48,113 bases of DNA from an uncultured Hyphomicrobiales bacterium (GCA_903885555.1 CAISIV010000161.1:1-48113); one strand, 5' to 3'; positions 25,109-35,031 are shown, numbered from the stretch's first letter. A program made the numbers and translations. The notes: generated from the sequence alone by a model not told the origin.

Positions 25109-26034
25109 TAATGCACTGCCGCGTCGCTGCGTGGCACGATGGCGCCGCGATGGCGGATCACCTGGCTTGCAAGTTTGTGCGCGGCCGTGGCGGATTCGAT
25201 TGCGCTGCGTCCGGACAGCCTTGCTGCGAGATAGCCGGCATTGAAGCCGTCGCCCGCGGCGCTTGGGTCGACCGGCACGATGGTCTCCGGCACCGGTACC
25301 ATCTCGCGCTCCTTCGCAACCGCGACTAGCGCGCTGCTCGGGCCGTTCTTGACGACGATCTCGTTGACGCCGAAAGCCTGCAGCCGCTCGACTGTCGACT
25401 CGGGCGAAGGGTCGCCCCACAGCACGGCTTCGTCGTCGTAAGCGGGCAACGCGATGTCGACGCGCTTGAGCGCTTCGGCGAACACCGTGCGCGTGCGGGT
25501 CAGGTCGCCGTTCCAGCCCTGCGGGCGGAAATTTCCGTCAAAGGCGATGGTGGCGCCGTTGCTGCGCGCCAGTTCGACCGCGGCGAGAAAGCGGCCGAGA
25601 CCGACATTGGAATAGAGCGACAGCGTGATGCCGGAAAAATAAATCAGCCGCGCCGACGTCATGCTTTCGGCGATCCGGCTCCATTGCGGCAGTTCGAACA
25701 GTTGATTGGCGGGTGCGGCGTCGCGCCAGTAGTGCGTGCGGCGCTCGCCCTTTTTGTCGGCGTCAGCCAGCGCCAGACCGGGCAGGCGGCCGGGCGCACG
25801 CAGGATCAGGTCGGTGGCGATGCCTTCGGCTTTTGTCAGCGACACGATGGCATCTGAATATGCATCGTCGCCGAGCGCGGTGGCAAAGGCCGTGGCAACG
25901 CCGGCCCGCGCCAGATAGATCGACGTGTTGAACGTGTCGCCGGAACTCGCCAGCGCAAAGCGGCCGTCGGCGCCGCGGGCTAGTTCCACGATCGCCTCGC
26001 CAATGCAGATCGCGCGCTTGGCACTGTCGGTCAT
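25108..26034 (-). CDS. kdgK: PfkB-family sugar kinase, probable 2-keto-3-deoxygluconate kinase
   Basis: 308 residues. Ribokinase-fold landmarks: SGDTFNTSIYLARAG (substrate lid side), HYWRDAAPANQL and FDGNFRPQGWNGD, which resemble KdgK, and PSAAGDGFNAGYLAARL with the catalytic base Asp262. KdgK phosphorylates KDG to KDPG in hexuronate breakdown. I used the ATG at 26034; the track upstream to 26064 begins with TTG and has no SD. It faces the TRAP permease gene divergently. Assignment within PfkB is probable, not certain. Confidence 0.82.
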   Translation of the reverse strand: MTDSAKRAICIGEAIVELARGADGRFALASSGDTFNTSIYLARAGVATAFATALGDDAYSDAIVSLTKAEGIATDLILRAPGRLPGLALADADKKGERRTHYWRDAAPANQLFELPQWSRIAESMTSARLIYFSGITLSLYSNVGLGRFLAAVELARSNGATIAFDGNFRPQGWNGDLTRTRTVFAEALKRVDIALPAYDDEAVLWGDPSPESTVERLQAFGVNEIVVKNGPSSALVAVAKEREMVPVPETIVPVDPSAAGDGFNAGYLAARLSGRSAIESATAAHKLASQVIRHRGAIVPRSDAAVH

Positions 26035-26223
26035 GGCTGCCTGACTAACATGGGCCGGGGGCAAAGGTCATCCAGCACGGCTCTGTATATTGTTGAGCGG
26101 GTCAAACGTGTTACCTTGCCGCCGGGACAGGCCGCTGGGGGCGGCGGCGCTGGCTTCGGACCGGAACAATCCGGCCGGCAACAACGAGTGCAGCGCCGCA
26201 ATGACGGTGCCGCGGGGGAAACG

Positions 26224-28422
26224 ATGGCTGAGGAACTGGGAGCCGATCAGGCTGTTTCGGCGGAAGCCCTGCGCAAGGCGGAGGAATACGTCCAGCAGGA
26301 AGAGGGCGCGGGCAACCGGCTGACCGGGACAGCCGGCATGATCGTGACCGGCCTCGCCGTCGTCATGACGCTGTTCCACCTCTACGCCGCCTACGACATC
26401 GTGCCGACGCAGGAACTTCGCTACATCCACGTCGCCTTTGTGCTGCTGCTGAGCTTCCTGCTGTTTCCGTTGGCTTCGCGCTTCCGCAACAAGATCCAGT
26501 GGTTCGATGTGATCCCGGCGGTCGCCGGTATCGCCATCATCTGTTACGCGCTCTACGGCGGCGACGATTTCACCGACCGCGCGGCGGTGCCGGAGCGCTG
26601 GGACGTCATCCTCGGCGGCATCTTCATCCTGCTGGTGCTGGAAGCGGCGCGCCGCACCACCGGTCCGATCATGCCGATCGTGGCCATTCTGTTTATCGCC
26701 TATGCCATGCTCGGCCCGCATCTGCCGCCGCCGTGGACGCATCGCGGTTTCGACGTCGCGCGCCTGGTCGGCCATCTGTTCATCACGCTCGAGGGCATCT
26801 TCGGCGTCGCGGTCGACGTCTCGGCGACGCTGATCATCATGTTCACGATCTACGGCGCGATTCTGCAGCACTCCGGCGCCGGCAAGTTCTTCATTGATTT
26901 CTCGTTGGCCGTCATGGGCGGCAAGCCGTCGAGCGCCGGCCGCGCCGTGGTTGCTTCGTCATTTCTGCTCGGCGGACCGTCGGGCTCCGGCGTCGCTACT
27001 ACGGTGATGATCGGCACGGTGGCCTGGCCGATGCTCAAGAAAGCCGGCTTCGAGAAGAACGCCGCAGGCGGGCTGCTCGCTGCGGGCGGTCTCGGTGCCA
27101 TCATCTCGCCGCCGGTGCTGGGTGCCGCGGCGTTCCTGATCGCCGAGTTCCTCAAGATAAGCTATCTCGACGTCATCTGGATGGCGACCATCCCGACCTG
27201 TCTCTATTACCTCGCGCTGCTGTTCATGGTCGAACTCGATGCCATGCGGTTCGGCGCCAACGAGGTCGTCTTCAAGCAGGAGATGACCATCGGCGAAATG
27301 TGCCGCCGCTACGGCTTCCATTTTGTGTCGCTGGTCGGCGTCATCATCTTCATGATCGTCGGCTATTCGCCGATGCTCGCGGTGTTCTATTCGACGGTGC
27401 TGGCCTTCGGTATGAGCGCGCTGGCGCCTGATACAGCGCTGGGGCCGCGCAAGCTGCTGATCGGCATGCTGGTCGTCGCCGTCGGTGGCGCCGTCCTGAT
27501 GGCGATTCCCGGTGCAAGCGCCACGCCTGCCGCGCAATTGTTCTCGGCGCATTTCCCGACGCTGATCCTGATCTTGATCGCGGTGCTGTCGATCTATGGA
27601 TTGACCGAAACCGGCCAGAAGCTGATCCCATCGGCCAAGAAACTGACTGCCGCGATGGCCGACGGTTCGGTCGGCGTGCTCAGCGCCGCGACTACATGCG
27701 CCGCGGCCGGCATCATCGTCGGTGTCGTGACGCTGACGGGTCTCGGCCTGAAGTTCTCGTCGATCGTGATCGATTTTGCCGGCGGCAGCCTGCTGCTGAC
27801 GGCGATCTACACCGCGCTGGTGGTCTGGATCATCGGCCTCGCCGTACCGGTGACGGCGTCCTACATCATCTGCGCGGTGATCGCCGCACCCGCGCTGACC
27901 AAGCTGGGCGTGCCGGACTACGCCGCGCACATGTTCATCTTTTACTACGCGGTGCTGTCGGAAGTGTCGCCACCGACCGCTCTGTCGCCGTTCGCCGCGG
28001 CCGCGATCACCGGCGGCGACCCTTACATCACGACCATGCAGGCATGGAAATACACGCTTCCTGCGTTTTTGGTGCCGTTCGTGTTCGTGCTCGATCCGCT
28101 CGGCATCGGCCTGCTGATGAAAATTCCGAAGGGCGGTTCTTTCTACGACATCATTTGGATCACCGCGGTCACCGGCGCGGGGCTCGGCGCGCTTGCCGCC
28201 GCCGCGCAGAACTGGGCGCTGCACAAGACCACGTTGGTCGAACGTGGCCTGTTCCTGCTGACCGGTCTGCTGCTGGTGTTCCCGAGTCTGCTCGAGGCGA
28301 TGTTGGAAACCATCACAGGTCTCGACATTCCGCACCCGGCGCCCTTCGGTCTCGCGCTCGGCGCGGCGCTGATCGGCTGGCAATGGATGACACGGCGGCA
28401 GCCCGCTGCCGCGGTCCCGTAG
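26224..28422 (+). CDS. TRAP transporter permease, fused small and large subunits (TAXI type)
   Basis: 732 residues with about 18 hydrophobic segments. The N-terminal part (about 40-150) corresponds to the small DctQ-like unit; the rest is the DctM-like large subunit with FLLGGPSGSGVATTVMIGTVAWP, GGLGAIISPPVLGAAAF and SEVSPPTALSPFAAAAITGGDP. This '4TM/12TM fusion' form pairs with TAXI receptors, and one is encoded next. Sodium-coupled import of organic acids is the family role. Start: ATG at 26224 after GGGGGAAAC; an ORF extends upstream to 26050 but that stretch is Gly/Arg/Gln-rich and not family-like. Confidence 0.92.
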   Translation: MAEELGADQAVSAEALRKAEEYVQQEEGAGNRLTGTAGMIVTGLAVVMTLFHLYAAYDIVPTQELRYIHVAFVLLLSFLLFPLASRFRNKIQWFDVIPAVAGIAIICYALYGGDDFTDRAAVPERWDVILGGIFILLVLEAARRTTGPIMPIVAILFIAYAMLGPHLPPPWTHRGFDVARLVGHLFITLEGIFGVAVDVSATLIIMFTIYGAILQHSGAGKFFIDFSLAVMGGKPSSAGRAVVASSFLLGGPSGSGVATTVMIGTVAWPMLKKAGFEKNAAGGLLAAGGLGAIISPPVLGAAAFLIAEFLKISYLDVIWMATIPTCLYYLALLFMVELDAMRFGANEVVFKQEMTIGEMCRRYGFHFVSLVGVIIFMIVGYSPMLAVFYSTVLAFGMSALAPDTALGPRKLLIGMLVVAVGGAVLMAIPGASATPAAQLFSAHFPTLILILIAVLSIYGLTETGQKLIPSAKKLTAAMADGSVGVLSAATTCAAAGIIVGVVTLTGLGLKFSSIVIDFAGGSLLLTAIYTALVVWIIGLAVPVTASYIICAVIAAPALTKLGVPDYAAHMFIFYYAVLSEVSPPTALSPFAAAAITGGDPYITTMQAWKYTLPAFLVPFVFVLDPLGIGLLMKIPKGGSFYDIIWITAVTGAGLGALAAAAQNWALHKTTLVERGLFLLTGLLLVFPSLLEAMLETITGLDIPHPAPFGLALGAALIGWQWMTRRQPAAAVP

Positions 28423-28488
28423 AAATCTGTTAAAGTGACGTCGCGACAAGAAACGAAAAACACGCACACCTGAGGGAGGAGCAAGACC

Positions 28489-29448
28489 ATGAAACGAGGA
28501 TTCATCATCGCGTTGGCGGCGGTCGCCACGTTGGGCGTCAGCGGCGCCGTCGCCCAGCAGAAGACGATCGCGATCGGCACCGGCGGTACCGGCGGCGTCT
28601 ACTATCCGATCGGCGGCGCGCTCGCCAATTTGCTGTCGAAGAACCTGAAGAACACCCAGGCTACCGCGCAGGTGACCGGCGGTTCGGTCGACAATCTCAA
28701 GCTGATCGGCTCGGGCCAGAGCGAAATCGGCTTCTCGATGGCCGACGCCGCGGTCGACGCGCTCAAGGGCGAGGACAAGTTCAAGGGCAATCCGGTCAAT
28801 CTGCGCACGCTGATGGTGCTCTATCCAAACATCATGCACGTCGTGAGCATCGAGGGTACCGGCGTCAATACGATGGCCGACCTCAAGGGCAAGCGCGTTT
28901 CTACCGGCGCGCCGGGCAGCGCCACCGAAGTGATGGCGTTCCGTGTCATCGAGGCCTCCGGCCTCGACAAGGACAAAGACATGAAGCGCGAGCGGCTGTC
29001 GGTCGCGGAATCGGTGAACGCGATCAAAGACCGCAAGATCGACGCTTTCTTCTGGGTCGGCGGTCTGCCGACCGCGGGCGTGACGGATCTGGCCGCAACG
29101 CCAGGCGTCAAAATCAAGATGATCGATCACACCGAAGTCGTCGCCAAGATGAACGCCAAGTACAACAACCTCTACGCACCGGCCGTGATCAAGGCTGGCA
29201 CCTATCCGGGCCAGACCGCGGACAACAAAGTTTCGGCGGTGTGGAACATTCTCGTCACCAACGACAAGATGACCGATCAGGAGGCCTACGACATCGTCAA
29301 GCTGATGGTGGAGAAGAAGGCCGACCTCGTTGCTGTCCACAAGGACGCCGAGAGCTTCTCGGTCGACAACCAGATCAAGTCCAACTCGCCGGTGCCGTGG
29401 AATGCCGGCGCGGTGAAGTACTTCGTCGAAAAAGGCGCGAAGATGTAG
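28489..29448 (+). CDS. TAXI-family TRAP transporter solute receptor
   Basis: 319 residues. Signal peptide to about residue 22 (SGAVAQ), then the TAXI hallmark IAIGTGGTGGVYYPIGGALA (28-47). Other features: GKRVSTGAPGSATEV, AFFWVGGLPTAGVTDLAA. It binds the substrate in the periplasm and hands it to the fused permease 66 bp upstream. A strong SD (GGGAGGAG) lies about 8 nt before the ATG. Known ligands of TAXI proteins are few (glutamate, 2-oxoglutarate); none can be assigned here. Confidence 0.93.
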   Translation: MKRGFIIALAAVATLGVSGAVAQQKTIAIGTGGTGGVYYPIGGALANLLSKNLKNTQATAQVTGGSVDNLKLIGSGQSEIGFSMADAAVDALKGEDKFKGNPVNLRTLMVLYPNIMHVVSIEGTGVNTMADLKGKRVSTGAPGSATEVMAFRVIEASGLDKDKDMKRERLSVAESVNAIKDRKIDAFFWVGGLPTAGVTDLAATPGVKIKMIDHTEVVAKMNAKYNNLYAPAVIKAGTYPGQTADNKVSAVWNILVTNDKMTDQEAYDIVKLMVEKKADLVAVHKDAESFSVDNQIKSNSPVPWNAGAVKYFVEKGAKM

Positions 29449-29454
29449 TTCTCT

Positions 29455-30284
29455 TCAATGCGCGTGATGATGCGACGGCCCCGCTTCGGCGGGGCCGTTT
29501 GTTTTTGCGGGCAGCGCGAGACAGACGAAATAGGCCAGCGCACTGAGCAGCGCGATGCAGAAGCTCACCGGCCAATCGGTGTAATAGGCCATCGTGATGC
29601 CAAGCCAGGCTTCGGCCAGCGCCAGCAGCGCCGAAACAATGAGCCCGCTCCACAGTCCGGTGGTGACGCGTTGCGCCGCGGCGGCCGGTCCCACCATCAG
29701 CGTGAAGACGAGCAGCACGCCGACGATCTGCGCGCAGGCCGAAACCGCGACCGCGACGATGGCGAGGAACGCGGTCGAGATGAACCGCATCGGCACACCT
29801 TTGGCTTCCGCGAGTTCGGGCTGCAAGGTCGCAAAGATCAGCGGGCGCATGATGACGGCCAGCGCGACTAAAGTAACGACGCCGAGCGCGGCCAGTGTCG
29901 CGATCATGCCGTGATCGACCGCCAGCACGTTGCCGAATAGTAGTGCTGTCGCCTGCGTGGCGAACGAGGTGTAGTAGTGCAGGAACAGCAGGCCGAAGCC
30001 GAGCGCCAGCGCCAGAACGACACCAATCGCTACATCTCGGTTGCTGATGCGGTCACTGAGTGCGCCCATCACAATGCCGGCCGCGAGCGTAAAGCCAAGC
30101 AGGCCCCACAGCGGCGCCAGCCCGATCAGTCCGGCGCCGGTGGCGCCGGCGAAACCGATATGCGACAGCGCGTGACCGGCAAACGTCTGCCCGCGCATCA
30201 CCAGAAAATAGCCGACGATGCCCGACACCACGGCGACGATGCCGGCGGCGGCGAAAGCATTGGTCATGAATTCATACTGGAACA

Positions 30285-30285
<1 letters not shown>
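29455..30285 (-). CDS. znuB: zinc/manganese ABC transporter permease
   Basis: 276 residues, about 8 membrane segments of the ABC-3 family: FLVMRGQTFAGHALSHIGFAG (the GHALSH block is diagnostic), TALLFGNVLAVD, and VAVSACAQIVGVLLVFTLMVGP. It ends in a short His-rich tail (SHHHAH). ATG at 30285 shares one base with the ATPase stop (TGATG). The 3' end of the gene contains the terminator of the convergent TAXI gene. Symbol by family and operon layout; manganese cannot be excluded. Confidence 0.9.
29475..29505 (+). terminator. terminator of the TAXI gene, inside the 3' end of znuB
   Basis: A perfect 10-bp stem ACGGCCCCGC / GCGGGGCCGT around a TTCG tetraloop (29475-29498) is followed by a T-rich run (TTTGTTTTTG). 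It lies 27 bp after the TAXI stop and within the znuB codons for NGPAEAG. Confidence 0.8.
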
Positions 30286-31090
<805 letters not shown>

Positions 31091-31094
<4 letters not shown>

Positions 31095-31966
31095 GAATTC
31101 GGGCCCGTCAGCGCCTTGTCGACGGCGTCGAGCTGTCCGAGCATCCAGTCTTGGAACGCGACGCCCGCCGGCTGCGTCTCGGTAACGCCGACCACCGGCA
31201 CCTTGGCCTTGGTGGCGATGCTGCGCAGCCGCTCGGTCAATTTTGCGGAAACCTGCTTGTTGTAGAGCATCAGCTTGACCTTGCGGTCTTTCAGGTCGTT
31301 CTCGAAGGCGGCGACGTCGCGCGCGCTCGGCTCCGTATCATTCATGACGGCCAGCGCGAGTCGTTGGTTACGCACAGTCAGACCGAGCGCATCGGCCATC
31401 GGGCCGAACACCGGCTCGGTCGCGGTTATCGCTGCACCGGCATGCCGGCTCTTGAGCTGTGCGACGCGCAGGCTGATCTTTTCAAGCGAAGCCAGAGTCG
31501 CCGTGAGACGGAGCGCATAGTCGCTGGCATGTGCGGCGTCGGCCGCGGCGAAGGCTTTGGCGATCGCGGTCGCTACCACCGGCATCGTAGCGGGTGCGTA
31601 CCACAGATGCGGATTGCCGCCAGATTTGGCGCCGGTAATTTGCGCCGCGCTGATGACAACGCGGCCGGGCCGTGGCGCAGCGGCAATCAGCTTGTCCATC
31701 CAAGGGTCGTAGTCGGCGCCATTGAGGATGACGATCTGGGCGTCCGCGATCTGCCGCACGATGCCGGGCGTGGTCTCGAACAGATGCGGATCCTGATCCG
31801 GGTTGTTCATGATGCTGACGACATCGATGCGGTCGCCGCCGATCTGGCGCGCGATGTCGCCGTAGAAATTTTCCGCCGCCACGACAGAAAGCTTGCCATC
31901 GGCAGCGCGGGCCGCGGGGCTCAATGCCAATGCGACGGCGAGGATAAATCCGGCGATTGATTTCAT
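31091..31966 (-). CDS. znuA: zinc/manganese ABC transporter periplasmic binding protein
   Basis: 291 residues, cluster A-I metal receptor. Signal peptide to about residue 22 (PAARAAD), metal ligands His61 (DQDPHLFE) and His120 (GNPHLWYAP), later VFGPMADALGL. It lacks the long His/Asp-rich loop typical of many ZnuA proteins; instead His-rich tails occur on the ATPase and permease. I used the ATG at 31966, because the preceding 15 codons would extend into the putative Zur site. First gene of the znu operon. Confidence 0.88.
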
Positions 31967-32001
31967 GACGATGTACTGCGTAAAGGGGCCGCCCCGCAGA
32001 C

Positions 32002-32023
32002 TATGTAACATTATAACATATTA
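32002..32023 (-). promoter_or_regulatory. putative Zur-binding site overlapping a -10 element upstream of znuA
   Basis: The AT-rich stretch contains ATGTAACATTATAACAT (32003-32019), ATGT/ACAT arms around an AT core, similar to Zur boxes of alphaproteobacteria. On the reverse strand it includes TATAAT (32010-32015), a perfect -10 hexamer. It lies 36 bp upstream of the znuA start. I see no good -35. Zur itself is not in the window. Confidence 0.6.
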
Positions 32024-32074
32024 TCGGCAAGGCGGAGCACCAGCCCTGCGGCAGGCACGCCCAAGCATCAGGCC

Positions 32075-32866
32075 TCAGTGCCAATAAGGCGGGAAATCGT
32101 CGTTCTTCTGCTCGGCCGCCAGCAGGCGCAGCATCGCCGGCCATTCCAGCACGCCGTAAGGTCGCCGCGCGCCTGGCTGATAAAGATGCGCGGTGTGCGC
32201 CAGTACGTTCTCGCCCGGCATGACCAACTCGGTGCGGGCCGCCATGGCATCGACCTGCGAGCGGCACGACAGTTCGAGCTGGTACATCGTGTTGAAGGCT
32301 TGCGGCACCGTGGCGCCGCAGGTGAGCAGGCCGTGATTGTTCATGATCAGCGCGTCGTGCGGACCGATGTCGTTGACGATCTGTTCGCGCTCATCGAGGT
32401 CGATCGCCGGCCCTTCGTAGCCGTGATAGCCGATGTGGCCGACGAAACGGATCGAGGTCTGCGACAGCGGCAGCAGGCCGCATTTCATCGCCGAGACCGC
32501 GATGCCGGCGCGCGTATGCGTGTGGATGATGCACTGAACATCCGGCCGCGCTTTATGGATCGCGCCGTGAATGACGTAGCCGGATTTGTTGATGCCGTAA
32601 TCGGTGTCGGGTGTCGCCAGGATGTCGCCTTCGACCGTCATCTTCACCAGGTTTGATGCTGTGATTTCTTTATACAGCAGCCCGTAGAGATTGATCAGCA
32701 GATGATCCTTGGTGCCGGGAATGCGCGAGGTGATGTGGTTGTAGATCAAGTCGGTCATGCCGTACTTGTCGATCAGCCGGTAACAGGCGGCGAGGTCGAC
32801 GCGCGCTTGCCATTCTTCCGGCGACACCTTGTCCTTGAGCGACGGAAAATCCGTTGAATAGTTCAT
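32075..32866 (-). CDS. class II aldolase/adducin family protein
   Basis: 263 residues. Metal ligands of the fold are visible: His115 and His117 in CIIHTHTRAG and His178 in MNNHGLLTCG, with Glu/Asp in the substrate pocket. NHITSRIPGT and NKSGYVIHGAIHKA are family blocks. The family includes fuculose- and ribulose-phosphate aldolases/epimerases and decarboxylases; members without a sugar operon, like this one, are often unassigned. ATG at 32866. A longer open frame extends to 33550, but the protein-like part begins here. It lies upstream of znuA on the same strand, separated by the Zur/promoter region. Confidence 0.85.
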   Translation of the reverse strand: MNYSTDFPSLKDKVSPEEWQARVDLAACYRLIDKYGMTDLIYNHITSRIPGTKDHLLINLYGLLYKEITASNLVKMTVEGDILATPDTDYGINKSGYVIHGAIHKARPDVQCIIHTHTRAGIAVSAMKCGLLPLSQTSIRFVGHIGYHGYEGPAIDLDEREQIVNDIGPHDALIMNNHGLLTCGATVPQAFNTMYQLELSCRSQVDAMAARTELVMPGENVLAHTAHLYQPGARRPYGVLEWPAMLRLLAAEQKNDDFPPYWH

Positions 32867-33008
32867 TGCAAACCCGGCCTTGTTGTTCAAGCTTTGGCTG
32901 TTTCCCGTTGCCACCATAGCGCCGCCGCCGGGCGCGGGCCAAGGGTCGTCGTCGCCAAATTGTGCGGGAAATAGCAGCCGCGCGCGGGCGCTCAGCGCCT
33001 CGTCCGTG

Positions 33009-33185
33009 TCAGCCGAAGCGGCGTCCGACTTGAGCGTCGCGGCGAACCCGGCGAACCTCATCGTCCAGCCGTTTGACTTCACCCACGAGTTCGACGACGG
33101 CCTTGAGCAGGCTTTCGTTGATGTCGCGCTGCGACATCTGTTGCCGCGCGATACGGACAATATTTTCGATATTTGTGATCGACAT
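33009..33185 (-). CDS. possible 58-residue coiled-coil protein, function unknown
   Basis: An ATG at 33185 opens a 58-codon frame to a TGA at 33009-33011. The product is charged with coiled-coil periodicity: NIENIVRIARQQMSQRDINE, then SLLKAVVELVGEVKRLDDEV. Its composition is protein-like, whereas the two other frames here give Arg/Ser/Pro-rich text. The SD is weak (AGAAAG). Not recognised. It fills most of the space between the aldolase and the next reverse gene. Confidence 0.5.
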   Translation of the reverse strand: MSITNIENIVRIARQQMSQRDINESLLKAVVELVGEVKRLDDEVRRVRRDAQVGRRFG

Positions 33186-33332
33186 GGTGGCTTTCTGGCC
33201 GTCAATTCCGCGGTTCTGGCCGGACGGCTATCGGCCGGTCCGAGACGCCAAAGATGCGTCCGAGAAATGAATTTTTCCCCAATAGCGGTGGCGCAAATTT
33301 TAACGGCTTTGCCCGATTCAGCGGGAAAATCG

Positions 33333-33641
33333 CTATTTCTGGTCGCCGTATCGCTCGAAAACCGCCTCGGCAACGAACATCTTGCGGCCCTGCCGCCCGG
33401 GCGTCGTGCCGTGGGCCGCGCACCATGCCGGGAAGGCGGCCGGGTCGAGGCGCACCCGCAGCACAGGATGGCCATAGGCCTTGAGACCCTTCTCCATCTC
33501 CTCGGCGATCTTGAGCCATTCCTTCCACGTCCGCGGCAGCGTGTTGCCATCGTCGAACACCTTCAGCAGCGCCGGGTAGTCGGCCTCGTCGATCCAATAT
33601 GCGCCGATGGCGGGAAGGGGCTTTTCTTCGGAGGGGATCAT
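33333..33641 (-). CDS. conserved hypothetical protein, 102 residues
   Basis: From the ATG at 33641: begins MIPSEEKPLPAIGAYWIDEA, then YPALLKVFDDGNTLPRTWKE and a helical, charged middle (WLKIAEEMEKGLKAYG), ending VFERYGDQK. Soluble, no signal peptide. The open frame extends upstream to 33941, but that part is low in protein character and antisense to the small forward gene. I know similar rhizobial hypotheticals but no function. Confidence 0.65.
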   Translation of the reverse strand: MIPSEEKPLPAIGAYWIDEADYPALLKVFDDGNTLPRTWKEWLKIAEEMEKGLKAYGHPVLRVRLDPAAFPAWCAAHGTTPGRQGRKMFVAEAVFERYGDQK

Positions 33642-33743
33642 GAGGAATGCCTGACTTGAAATGCCGACCGCACGCAGGGCCGCCGAAGGAACCAAAGCTG
33701 TTGTGCGGGATTGGTGGTCGTTCCCTGCAAAGGAGATTTTCAA

Positions 33744-33923
33744 TTGACCAACACCGTAGCACCACAGAACGACAACGCGAAAAAGAAGTCCGGCAACTCC
33801 CATCCCGGCATGATGGGTGACGGCACCGAAGAGCAGAATTTGGATCAAACCGGTACGCCGGCCGCGCGCATCGAGAAGGATGAACTCGACGAAGCATTCG
33901 GCCAGCAACCCGCCAAGAAGTAA
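33744..33923 (+). CDS. small acidic disordered protein (TTG start), function unknown
   Basis: 59 residues: NDNAKKKSGNSHPGMMGDGT ... EEQNLDQTGTPAARIEKDEL ... EAFGQQPAKK. Hydrophilic throughout, likely disordered. TTG at 33744 sits 8 nt after AAAGGAG, a strong SD, so I prefer it to the upstream in-frame start at 33711. I recognise similar short proteins in Bradyrhizobium; function unknown. Confidence 0.65.
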   Translation: MTNTVAPQNDNAKKKSGNSHPGMMGDGTEEQNLDQTGTPAARIEKDELDEAFGQQPAKK

Positions 33924-34021
33924 TCTCTTAATTCGTATCAATGATCGCTCAAACGCCTCTTATCGCCCCCGTCGGGGAAATTGCGCAATCAGATTTTTGA
34001 TGATCCTCAAAGGAATCTACG

Positions 34022-34489
34022 ATGAAAAAAGCACTGATCCTGATTACCGCTGCCATGCTTGCAAGCTCGGCCTTGACGGGCACCGCCGTGGCGCGCGATC
34101 GCGGTGACCGGGCGGAGCTCTCGGCAAACCAGATGAACGATCAGTTCAATGCCCGCACCGCTCGCATCAAGGCCGATCTGCGGCTTACCCCGGAGCAGGA
34201 TAAAAACTGGGCTGGCTTTGCCGACGCCATGAGCAAGATCGGCAAGCAGAATGCTGATCGCGAGATGACGCGGCGCGATGAAACGGCTCAGCGCAAAACG
34301 CCGCTCGACGTCATCGATCGCATGCGCCTGCAGGCCAAATACATGGGCGAGCGGTCGGTTGACCGCAAGGCGCTCGCCGATGGCGCAGCGCCACTCTACG
34401 CCAGCCTCGATGAGGCGCAGAAGAAGCGCTTTGCCGAAGAGCTCAACAATATTGGCGGCGGTCGTGGCCGTGGCCGCGAAGACGACTGA
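34022..34489 (+). CDS. LTXXQ-motif (Spy/CpxP-like) periplasmic protein
   Basis: 155 residues. Signal peptide to about residue 24 (GTAVAR), then one LTXXQ motif (LTPEQ, 55-59) in RIKADLRLTPEQDKNWAGF and a second helical part with PLYASLDEAQKKRFAEEL. The family comprises helical periplasmic chaperones that respond to envelope stress. The C-terminus is Gly/Arg-rich (GGGRGRGREDD). SD AAAGGA lies 8 nt before the ATG; a hairpin terminator follows. No stress regulator is adjacent. Confidence 0.82.
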   Translation: MKKALILITAAMLASSALTGTAVARDRGDRAELSANQMNDQFNARTARIKADLRLTPEQDKNWAGFADAMSKIGKQNADREMTRRDETAQRKTPLDVIDRMRLQAKYMGERSVDRKALADGAAPLYASLDEAQKKRFAEELNNIGGGRGRGREDD

Positions 34490-34516
34490 CAAACCATTGT
34501 CTTGCGTCGATAGCAG

Positions 34517-34543
34517 CGGGCGGCCTTTAGGGCCGCCCGTTTT
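34517..34543 (+). terminator. terminator after the LTXXQ gene
   Basis: CGGGCGGCC (34517-34525), loop, GGCCGCCCG (34531-34539), then TTTT: a 9-bp stem 28 bp after the stop. Confidence 0.8.
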
Positions 34544-34570
34544 GCATGCGGCGGCTGATCGGTTGCCCGC

Positions 34571-34843
34571 CTAAACGAATTCGGCACCGATCTGCGAGCC
34601 GCGCCGCCATTTGACGCTGGCCCGCCGGCCTTTGGCAGTTCGCGACGTCATGAAGGTAAATGTGCTCGGCACGGAACCGGGCGCGTCGATGGAAATCTGA
34701 ACGCCGGTGTCGGACAGGTCGATGATGGTGCAGGGTCGCACCGCAAAGCCGCCGTCCGGGCGGATGAATCCGCTCGTGCTCACCTTGCGGCGGGTGGCCT
34801 TGCGCTGTTCTTTGCCGCGTCGAGCGGAACCGAATATCGCCAT
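34571..34843 (-). CDS. single-domain PilZ protein (probable c-di-GMP binder)
   Basis: 90 residues from the ATG at 34843. PilZ signature: RxxxR (KATRRKVST, about 15-19) and D-x-S-x-x-G (IDLSDTGVQI), the two c-di-GMP contacts, then the beta-barrel with RASVKWRRGSQIGAEF at the end. Basic N-terminus. It would couple c-di-GMP to an unknown target. A longer in-frame start at 34918 adds 25 non-conserved residues and is unlikely. A second PilZ protein is encoded at 36205. Confidence 0.85.
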   Translation of the reverse strand: MAIFGSARRGKEQRKATRRKVSTSGFIRPDGGFAVRPCTIIDLSDTGVQISIDAPGSVPSTFTFMTSRTAKGRRASVKWRRGSQIGAEFV

Positions 34844-34971
34844 GCCTGCACACTCAAGGACCGGCTCTGCCTGCTTGAAGCAGGCCGCGGTTGCGGCGAG
34901 GTATACACCGGCGGACAATTTTTCGGAAACTGCGTAGAAATACTTAGGTGTCTGAGTATGGCTATAAAAGA

Positions 34972-35000
34972 ATAGCGCTGCCCTGAAAGGGCAGCGCTAT
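34972..35000. terminator. perfect 13-bp hairpin terminator, probably bidirectional
   Basis: The arms 34972-34984 and 34988-35000 are exact complements (core AGCGCTGCCCT/AGGGCAGCGCT) with a GAA loop. Reading leftward it is followed by TTCTTTTAT and lies 31 bp after the metallo-hydrolase stop; rightward a T5 run comes 7 nt later. Confidence 0.75.
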
Positions 35001-35031
35001 CTCTGTCGTTTTTGACCGTTAAGGTAGCGCG

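Noticed and set aside
25033-25329. Forward frame beginning within the Bug/kinase gap (LIRKPVPTFRDHA text)
   Set aside because: The peptide is the translation of the 49-bp rhizobial palindrome running into the antisense of the kinase gene.
26959-29340. 793-codon open frame on the reverse strand
   Set aside because: Antisense to the TRAP permease and TAXI receptor; Arg/His/Asp/Gln-rich, no domain. Shadow.
32867-33550. Long N-terminal extension of the class II aldolase frame
   Set aside because: The extra 228 codons are Arg/Ser/Pro-rich and cross two other likely genes. The family N-terminus and a reasonable SD start at 32866.
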